Source of the DNA: Bacteroidota bacterium
GTDB taxonomy: Bacteria > Bacteroidota > Bacteroidia > Chitinophagales > Chitinophagaceae
Reading direction: 5' to 3'
Length of the DNA: 18,932 nucleotides
Assembly (NCBI GenBank): GCA_023430465.1
Contig: JAEZAM010000109.1
Location: forward strand, 1 to 18,932
The position numbers were made by a program, and so were the translations under genes. This document shows, piece by piece, positions 14,720 to 18,932 of the stretch. The notes under the pieces were generated by a model, which did not search any database, had not been told where the DNA came from, and was given only the letters and a program-made list of their open reading frames with translations. Within the stretch, counting starts at the first letter, position 1; each line of letters opens with the position of its first letter.

Positions 14720-16216
14720 TTATTTCTCTTCGCTCCAGGCTCTGGCCGCGCGGATAGCCCGTTTCCAGTCGCGCTGAAGTGCGCTGCGATTATCAGGGCT
14801 CATGCCCGGGTGGAATTTCCGGTCTTCTTTCCAGTGAATGCGCAGCTCATCCATATTTTTCCAAAAACCAACTCCAAGACCTGCCAGGCAGGCGGCTCCG
14901 AGTGCGGTGGTTTCTGTGACCTTTGGCCGGATGACGTTTGTATCAATGACGTCGCATTGAAACTGCATGAGCTGATCATTCACCGTTGCTCCGCCATCCA
15001 CTCTTACTTCCAGTATGGGAAGCCGGGCATCTGCCGCCATGGCATGCAGGAGGTCCATCGATTGAAATGCGATGCTCTCAACGGCAGCCCGTGCGATATG
15101 TGCGTCTGATGTGCCGCGCGTGATTCCAACGATGGTGCCACGGGCATGTTGGTCCCAGTAGGGCGCGCCAAGGCCGGTAAAAGCCGGAACGAAATAAACC
15201 CCGCCATTATCACTGACCTTACCTGCAAGGTTTTCTATGTCACCTGAACGTTGAATGATACGGAGCCCATCCCGCAGCCATTGCACCACTGCGCCGCCAA
15301 TGAACACGCTTCCTTCCAGTGCGTAGTGAACCGTGCCGTTCAGTTTCCAGGCGATGGTGGTGAGGAGGTTGTTTGCGGAGCGTACAGGTGTTGTGCCGGT
15401 ATTCATCAGCATGAAGCAACCTGTACCGTAGGTGTTCTTGACCATGCCGGCTTCGGTGCACATTTGTCCGAACAATGCAGCCTGCTGATCGCCGGCAATA
15501 CCCGCAATGGGGATCGAATGACCTGTGATGCCGGTGTCGGTATGTCCATAAACTTCTGCACTCTCCCGGACTTCGGGAAGCATGCTCCGGGGAATATCAA
15601 ACAATGCAAGCAATTCGTCGTCCCAGTTCAGTTGATGTATATTATAGATCAGGGTTCGGGAGGCATTGGACGGGTCGGTGGCATGCACCCGGCCATTCGT
15701 CAGTTTCCAGATCAGCCAGGTGTCTATGGTGCCAAAGCATAGGTCGCCTTTGGCGGCAGCTTCCCGAGCACCATTCACATTATCCAGTATCCATTTGATC
15801 TTGGTTCCTGAAAAATAGGCATCTGTGACCAGTCCGGTCTTATCCGCGATCTTATCGGCGGTGCCGTTCTGTCTGAGTGAATCACAATATTCTGCAGTGC
15901 GCCTGTCCTGCCATACGATAGCATTGTATACCGGCTGATGCGTATGGCGGTTCCAGACAACCGTGGTCTCCCGCTGGTTGGTGATACCGATGGCGGCAAT
16001 GTCGCGCATGGTGATACCGGCTTTCAAGATAGCCTCTGTGGCAACACCTAACTGGGTACTCCATATTTCATTGGCGTCATGTTCGACCCAGCCGGGCTTA
16101 GGAAAAATCTGCGTGAATTCTTTTTGTGCAATGGCAACGATCGCCGCGGTGCGGTCGAAGATAATGGCTCGGGAACTCGTGGTGCCCTGGTCGAGCGCCA
16201 GTATGTATTCAGGCAT
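14720..16216 (-). CDS. glpK: Glycerol kinase
   Basis: 498 residues from the ATG at 16216; a TTG nine bases upstream is unlikely to be used. The FGGY-kinase phosphate loop is DQGTTSSRAI from Asp9. Further landmarks are the glycerol-binding NQRETTVVW, the IDTWLIWKLTNGRVHATDPSNASRT segment, GIAGDQQAALFGQ, and DGGATVNDQLMQFQ in the C-terminal ATPase domain. It phosphorylates glycerol to sn-glycerol 3-phosphate in the cytoplasm. It is the middle gene of glpD-glpK-glpF, 54 bases after glpD. Length and motifs match typical bacterial GlpK. Confidence 0.97.
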   Translation of the reverse strand: MPEYILALDQGTTSSRAIIFDRTAAIVAIAQKEFTQIFPKPGWVEHDANEIWSTQLGVATEAILKAGITMRDIAAIGITNQRETTVVWNRHTHQPVYNAIVWQDRRTAEYCDSLRQNGTADKIADKTGLVTDAYFSGTKIKWILDNVNGAREAAAKGDLCFGTIDTWLIWKLTNGRVHATDPSNASRTLIYNIHQLNWDDELLALFDIPRSMLPEVRESAEVYGHTDTGITGHSIPIAGIAGDQQAALFGQMCTEAGMVKNTYGTGCFMLMNTGTTPVRSANNLLTTIAWKLNGTVHYALEGSVFIGGAVVQWLRDGLRIIQRSGDIENLAGKVSDNGGVYFVPAFTGLGAPYWDQHARGTIVGITRGTSDAHIARAAVESIAFQSMDLLHAMAADARLPILEVRVDGGATVNDQLMQFQCDVIDTNVIRPKVTETTALGAACLAGLGVGFWKNMDELRIHWKEDRKFHPGMSPDNRSALQRDWKRAIRAARAWSEEK

Positions 16217-16270
16217 GGCAAACAATTATATCGAGCAACTGGCTCTAATGATAAAAACAAGATAATGATT

Positions 16271-17863
16271 TTATCGCGACAAGTTTGTGGGTTGATTCGG
16301 GTGAGCTGGCAGATATTGAATGGCGAGTTTCCTGAATTCAGCCAGGTCTTTTTCTTTCCAGTCTGCGTCACGATCCAATAATTGAGCTAAATACTCATTT
16401 ACCATGGGAGCGATACGCAAGGCCTCAACAGCATCGAGCAGTAAGGCGCGGGTTCTTCTTGCCAGAAAATCTTCAGTGGTGCGGCACATTTCGTAGTCCA
16501 CTGCCCATTTTACCTGCTGCCGGTGTACAGGGATTCTTTTGCTGTACCACCCGTCTGTGTCGTTTTCTATTGCATCCATCACACGGTGATAGTCTGATCC
16601 ATAAAAATAGAGCGGGTCCTCTGTCGGCCGATTTTCCTTTGATCCATGAATGGCCAGGTTTGCCGTGTTGCTGGTGGTTGGAGTCAGCCGGAGTTCTTTT
16701 TCGATGAGGTCAACTGTATCCTCGCCCATCTTCCGGTATGTGGTCCATTTGCCACCAAGCATTGTAAACAGCCCGGAGCCGGATGCTACGATTTTATGGC
16801 TTCGGGAAATCTCCTTTGTTTTTTTCTGCCCCTCTGCCGGTGCGGCCAGCGGGCGCAGGCCGGCGAATATGCTGCGAATGTCAGCGCGGGATAAATTCAG
16901 CGAGAGGTAAGCATTGGCGGTTGCAAGGATAAAATCGATCTCTGTTTCCAAAGCCAACGGGTCGAGGGATATGTCTGCCACGGGCGTATCGGTGGTTCCT
17001 ATCAACAGCTTATCATGCCAGGGCACGGCAAACAATACCCGGCCATCACTGGTCTTCGGGATCATCATCGCTTTGCGGGATTGATAGCGGTCCCTGTCGA
17101 ACACCAGGTGTACGCCCTGGCTGACCGTTATTGTAGGTCGCGCTTCCGGTCGGTCAAGTTGGAGTATTCTGTCAACAAAAACACCGGTGGCATTGATGAC
17201 GGCACGACAATTTACATTGTAGCTGGTTCCGGTTTCGGTGTCGACGAATTCAACTCCGTTAATGGTTGAACCGGTTTTGATAAGTCGGGTTACCCTGGCA
17301 TAGTTTATACAGTGGCCGCCGTTTTCAACCAGGGTCTGTGCAAGGTTCAGGGCGAGCCTCGCATCATCAAACTGGCCATCATGGTAGACAACACCGCCAT
17401 GCAGGCAATCCGGTTCGAGGGCAGGGATCGCCTGCAGAACCTGTCGGCGGTTGATAAACCGGGCATGGCCTAACCGTCTGCGGCCTGCGATAGCATCGTA
17501 GATCTTGAGGCCGAGTGTATATTTTATTTTTTCCCAAAAAGAATATACGGGTACTATGAACTGCATGGTATGCACAAGGTGGGAAGCGTTTTGCAAAAGG
17601 CTGGCGCGTTCGAGGCTGGCCTCACGCACAAGTTTGATATCACCCTGTGCAAGGTATCGTACACCGCCATGTACCAGTTTGGTGCTTTTACCGGATGTGC
17701 CTTTTGCAAAATCCTGTTGCTCGAGTAACAGTGTTGTGTAGCCCCGTGTGCATGCCTCGAGGGCTGCGCCGAGCCCGCTTGCGCCCCCACCGATGACGAT
17801 GATATCGACCTGGGTCGGAAGGTTTGAGAGGATGTGGGGTCTTGTATGGAAATTAAGTTGCAT
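16271..17863 (-). CDS. glpD: Aerobic glycerol-3-phosphate dehydrogenase
   Basis: 530 residues. An N-terminal FAD-binding Rossmann motif, IIVIGGGASGLGAALEA (21-37), precedes the family signature GTSGKSTKLVHGGVRYL (55-71). The GGVVYHDGQFDDARLALNLA and YARVTRLI segments follow, then FAVPWHDKLLIGTTDT and GGKWTTYRKMGEDT, and finally the helical C-terminal domain of the GlpD family (WAVDYEMCRTTEDFLARRTRALL). It oxidises glycerol 3-phosphate to dihydroxyacetone phosphate, passing electrons to the quinone pool as a peripheral inner-membrane enzyme. It is the first gene of the operon. Only 17 bases separate its ATG from an interspersed repeat; no good TAnnTTTG promoter is visible, and no glpR-type regulator gene lies in the window. 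Confidence 0.96.
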   Translation of the reverse strand: MQLNFHTRPHILSNLPTQVDIIVIGGGASGLGAALEACTRGYTTLLLEQQDFAKGTSGKSTKLVHGGVRYLAQGDIKLVREASLERASLLQNASHLVHTMQFIVPVYSFWEKIKYTLGLKIYDAIAGRRRLGHARFINRRQVLQAIPALEPDCLHGGVVYHDGQFDDARLALNLAQTLVENGGHCINYARVTRLIKTGSTINGVEFVDTETGTSYNVNCRAVINATGVFVDRILQLDRPEARPTITVSQGVHLVFDRDRYQSRKAMMIPKTSDGRVLFAVPWHDKLLIGTTDTPVADISLDPLALETEIDFILATANAYLSLNLSRADIRSIFAGLRPLAAPAEGQKKTKEISRSHKIVASGSGLFTMLGGKWTTYRKMGEDTVDLIEKELRLTPTTSNTANLAIHGSKENRPTEDPLYFYGSDYHRVMDAIENDTDGWYSKRIPVHRQQVKWAVDYEMCRTTEDFLARRTRALLLDAVEALRIAPMVNEYLAQLLDRDADWKEKDLAEFRKLAIQYLPAHPNQPTNLSR

Positions 17864-17880
17864 TTTGAATTGGCATGCAG

Positions 17881-17916
17881 ATCCCGAATTTCGGGAGCAA
17901 GGTGAGCAAAGAATCC
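17881..17916 (+). repeat. Palindrome-plus-tail repeat (family D), copy 2
   Basis: Head CCCGAATTTCGGG, then AGCAAGGTGAGCAAAGAATCC. It sits 17 bases upstream of the glpD ATG, so in the glpD direction it would be leader or promoter sequence. Compare 3559-3596 and 18304-18362. Confidence 0.75.
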
Positions 17917-17934
17917 GTACTCCGCATTCCTCAT

Positions 17935-17970
17935 CCTACTCCGCTTCGCGCCGGCAGGCAGGCCCGCATC
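17935..17970 (+). repeat. Family C repeat, copy 1
   Basis: CCTACTCCGCTTCGCGCCGG followed by CAGGCAGGCCCGCATC. The same core, CTCCGCTTCGCTCC then GGCAGGCAGGCC, recurs at 18242-18290 and 18591-18640. Each copy precedes other repeat modules in this region. Confidence 0.75.
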
Positions 17971-17989
17971 TCGCTTCGTGCACTCTATC

Positions 17990-18015
17990 CCTCTTTTTTT
18001 TCAAAAAAAAAGAGG
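17990..18015. repeat. Poly-T/poly-A palindrome, copy A
   Basis: CCTC, eight T, C, nine A, GAGG: a near-perfect inverted repeat with almost no loop. An identical copy is at 18663-18688. Both sit directly before a hairpin element. As RNA it could fold into a weak A-U stem ending in G-C pairs. Confidence 0.85.
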
Positions 18016-18026
18016 CAAAAAAAACT

Positions 18027-18190
18027 GCGCTTCGGATCCAATGGGGGAATACGGCATAGTGATGCGCTAAAGCTGACGATGGCGCTTCGTCGAGCTATGT
18101 TAAGTAGTTACATTCTTCGGGCGCCCGCCAGCTTTGCCTTCGGCCGCGCATGTTATGCCGTATTCTTTTTCCCCATTGTATCCAAGGCGC
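18027..18190. repeat. 164-bp imperfect hairpin element, copy A
   Basis: The terminal arms 18027-18058 and 18154-18190 are inverted copies: GCGC, GGAT, AATGGGG and a perfect 12-mer GAATACGGCATA match, with a five-base insertion in the right arm. Pairing can extend inward through AAAGCTG and GGCGC blocks, leaving a loop around 18085-18120. No transposase or target duplication was found. It could be a MITE-like palindromic element or DNA encoding a structured RNA; neither is proven. Confidence 0.75.
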
Positions 18191-18209
18191 GTCCTTTTGT
18201 GAAGTACCA

Positions 18210-18237
18210 GCACCCAGCACCCAGCACCTAGCACCCA
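18210..18237 (+). repeat. GCACCCA heptamer array, copy A
   Basis: Four exact-phase units: GCACCCA, GCACCCA, GCACCTA, GCACCCA. It follows hairpin element A after the shared link GTCCTTTTGTGAAGTACCA. The matching array after element B uses GTACCCA instead. Confidence 0.85.
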
Positions 18238-18241
18238 TTAC

Positions 18242-18290
18242 CCTACCTCCGCTTCGCTCCAGCAGGCAGGCCAGCCATCCCGCATCCAGC
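18242..18290 (+). repeat. Family C repeat, copy 2
   Basis: CCTACCTCCGCTTCGCTCCA followed by GCAGGCAGGCCAGCCATCC and ATCC-containing words. It is nearly identical to 18591-18629 and more diverged from 17935-17970. Confidence 0.8.
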
Positions 18291-18303
18291 ATCCCGTCAC
18301 GCA

Positions 18304-18415
18304 ATCCCGAAGGATCGGGACGAGACTTCGGGAGCAAAGTGAGCAAAGAACGCAAAGAATCCAGCATCCAGCCATCCAGTATCCAGCCATCCAGTATCCA
18401 GCGATCCCGCATCCT
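18304..18415 (+). repeat. Family D repeat (copy 3) and adjoining 7/8-mer array
   Basis: Family D at 18304-18362 carries extra bases between two CGGGA words (CCCGAAGGATCGGGA, then CTTCGGGAGCAAAGTGAGC). From 18361 the units are CCAGCAT, CCAGCCAT, CCAGTAT, CCAGCCAT, CCAGTAT, CCAGCGAT, CCCGCAT: alternating 7- and 8-mers that form a 15-nt super-unit. Confidence 0.75.
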
Positions 18416-18420
18416 GATTT

Positions 18421-18515
18421 AAGGGCCCTTCGACCCTTCGACAGGCTCAGGGCAAGTACGGCCATTCGCTACGCTCATGCGCTACTCAGGGACCAGGGCG
18501 TATTCTTCAATTAAG
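18421..18515 (-). repeat. R1 interspersed repeat, right copy (inverted)
   Basis: The reverse complement reads TTAATTGAAGAATACGCC, then GAGTAGCGCATGAGCG, CGTACTTGCCC and GAGCCTGTCGAAGGG, matching 60-150. CCCTTCGACAGGCTCAGGG is a very common interspersed word in environmental bacterial assemblies (from memory). It contains no gene. Confidence 0.8.
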
Positions 18516-18590
18516 AATTAAAAAAGTGCCCCGTATCTCGAATCCCGCATCCCGCATCCGGCCCAGCACCCAGTACCCCGTCCCCAGGAC

Positions 18591-18640
18591 CCTACCTCCG
18601 CTTCGCTCCGGCAGGCAGGCCAGCCATCCAGCATCCATCT
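18591..18640 (+). repeat. Family C repeat, copy 3
   Basis: CCTACCTCCGCTTCGCTCCG then GCAGGCAGGCCAGCCATCC. One base differs from copy 2 across the first ~39 bases. It precedes the second poly-T palindrome and hairpin element. Confidence 0.8.
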
Positions 18641-18662
18641 GTCTCGTATCAGTCACTCTCTT

Positions 18663-18688
18663 CCTCTTTTTTTTCAAAAAAAAAGAGG
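18663..18688. repeat. Poly-T/poly-A palindrome, copy B
   Basis: Identical to 17990-18015: CCTC, eight T, C, nine A, GAGG. Confidence 0.85.
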
Positions 18689-18698
18689 AAAAAAAACT

Positions 18699-18861
18699 GC
18701 GCTCGGATCCAATGTGGGAATACGGCATAGTGATCCGCTAAAGCTGACGATGGCGCTTCGTAGAGCTATGTTAAGTAGTTACATTCTTCGGGCGCCCGCC
18801 AGCTTTGCCTTCGGCCGCGCATGTTATGCCGTATTCTTTTTCCCCATTGTATCCAAGGCGC
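18699..18861. repeat. 163-bp imperfect hairpin element, copy B
   Basis: A direct repeat of 18027-18190, about 672 bp downstream. By eye, differences are one missing T in the left arm, G to T in the AATGGGG block, G to C in GATGCGC, and C to A near 18762; the rest, including the whole right arm, is identical. The flanks are shared too, with one base fewer in the T-run before the heptamers. The left-arm changes weaken pairing without compensation in the right arm. Confidence 0.78.
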
Positions 18862-18879
18862 GTCCTTTGTGAAGTACCA

Positions 18880-18932
18880 GTACCCAGTACCCAGTACCCA
18901 GTACTTAGCACCCAGTACCCAGTACCCAGTAC
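18880..18932 (+). repeat. GTACCCA heptamer array, running to window end
   Basis: GTACCCA three times, GTACTTA, GCACCCA, GTACCCA twice, then GTAC at the edge: seven and a half units with exact 7-nt phase. The array continues beyond the window, so its length is unknown. Confidence 0.85.

Larger units (their letters stand above)
17864..18932. other. Gene-free repeat mosaic upstream of glpD
   Basis: About 1.07 kb with no credible gene: open frames here run through short-period repeats and give low-complexity products. In order it holds family D (17881), family C (17935), a poly-T palindrome (17990), hairpin element A (18027), a heptamer array (18210), family C (18242), family D (18304), a 7/8-mer array (18361), R1 in reverse (18421), family C (18591), a poly-T palindrome (18663), hairpin element B (18699) and a heptamer array reaching the window end. 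Bases 18511-18590 hold an A/T stretch and short CCCGCAT/CCAGTAC words. Confidence 0.85.

Noticed and set aside
18361..18415. Evenly spaced short repeats as a CRISPR array
   Set aside because: Units are 7-8 nt and contiguous, without 20-40 nt unique spacers, and no cas gene is present.
17875..18422. Open frames in the region upstream of glpD as genes
   Set aside because: They run across the repeats, change frame between near-identical copies, and give low-complexity products without domains.
18663..18688. T-run palindromes as ordinary intrinsic terminators of glp genes
   Set aside because: They lie upstream of glpD, not downstream of any identified gene, and are part of the repeat module.
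18027..18861. Hairpin elements as a conserved structured RNA
   Set aside because: Not claimed: changes in copy B's left arm weaken the stem with no compensating changes in the right arm, so selection on pairing is not supported by these two copies.

Overview
The window looks like chromosomal DNA of a Bacteroidota bacterium, most likely of the Chitinophagales/Chitinophagaceae type; the family assignment is inference. Supporting signs are a gliding-motility lipoprotein GldB beside NAD+ synthase, a MoxR/DUF58/Bat cluster, TAnnTTTG-type -7 promoter boxes (before icd and nadE), little Shine-Dalgarno sequence before most starts, and two genes that must start at TTG. No rRNA, tRNA, CRISPR array, phage gene or transposase was seen.

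Layout. 1-213: repeat-rich leader. 214-1045: a SUI1-domain translation factor facing apaG. 1157-2608: isocitrate dehydrogenase with a coenzyme-site signature of NAD rather than NADP enzymes. 2724-3584: exported trypsin-like serine protease. 3719-4759 (minus): gldB, divergent from nadE (4835-6538). 6687-10486: four-gene cluster of MoxR AAA+ ATPase, DUF58 protein, membrane protein with a BatD-like exterior, and BatA-like VWA protein, followed closely by rsgA (10511-11437). 11440-12035 (minus): an unrecognised 109-residue protein and a 64-residue lipoprotein. 12194-12706 (minus): gamma-class carbonic anhydrase homologue, divergent from a class III aminotransferase (12787-13971, TTG start). 13968-17863 (minus): glycerol operon glpD-glpK-glpF, giving glycerol entry, phosphorylation and oxidation to dihydroxyacetone phosphate. 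17864-18932: about 1.07 kb without genes, built from interspersed repeats.

The genes are mostly ordinary; the unusual content is between them. Intergenic DNA is built from a few repeat families: arrays with a 7-nt period (GCACTCC, GCACCCA, GTACCCA, and an A/T version), an about 80-bp element present inverted at both ends of the window, a palindrome-plus-tail motif, and an about 164-bp imperfect-hairpin element present twice about 670 bp apart. Several of these abut or supply the stop codons of flanking genes, and one occupies the space just upstream of glpD. The repeat mosaic at the right end is the best candidate for something not well described.
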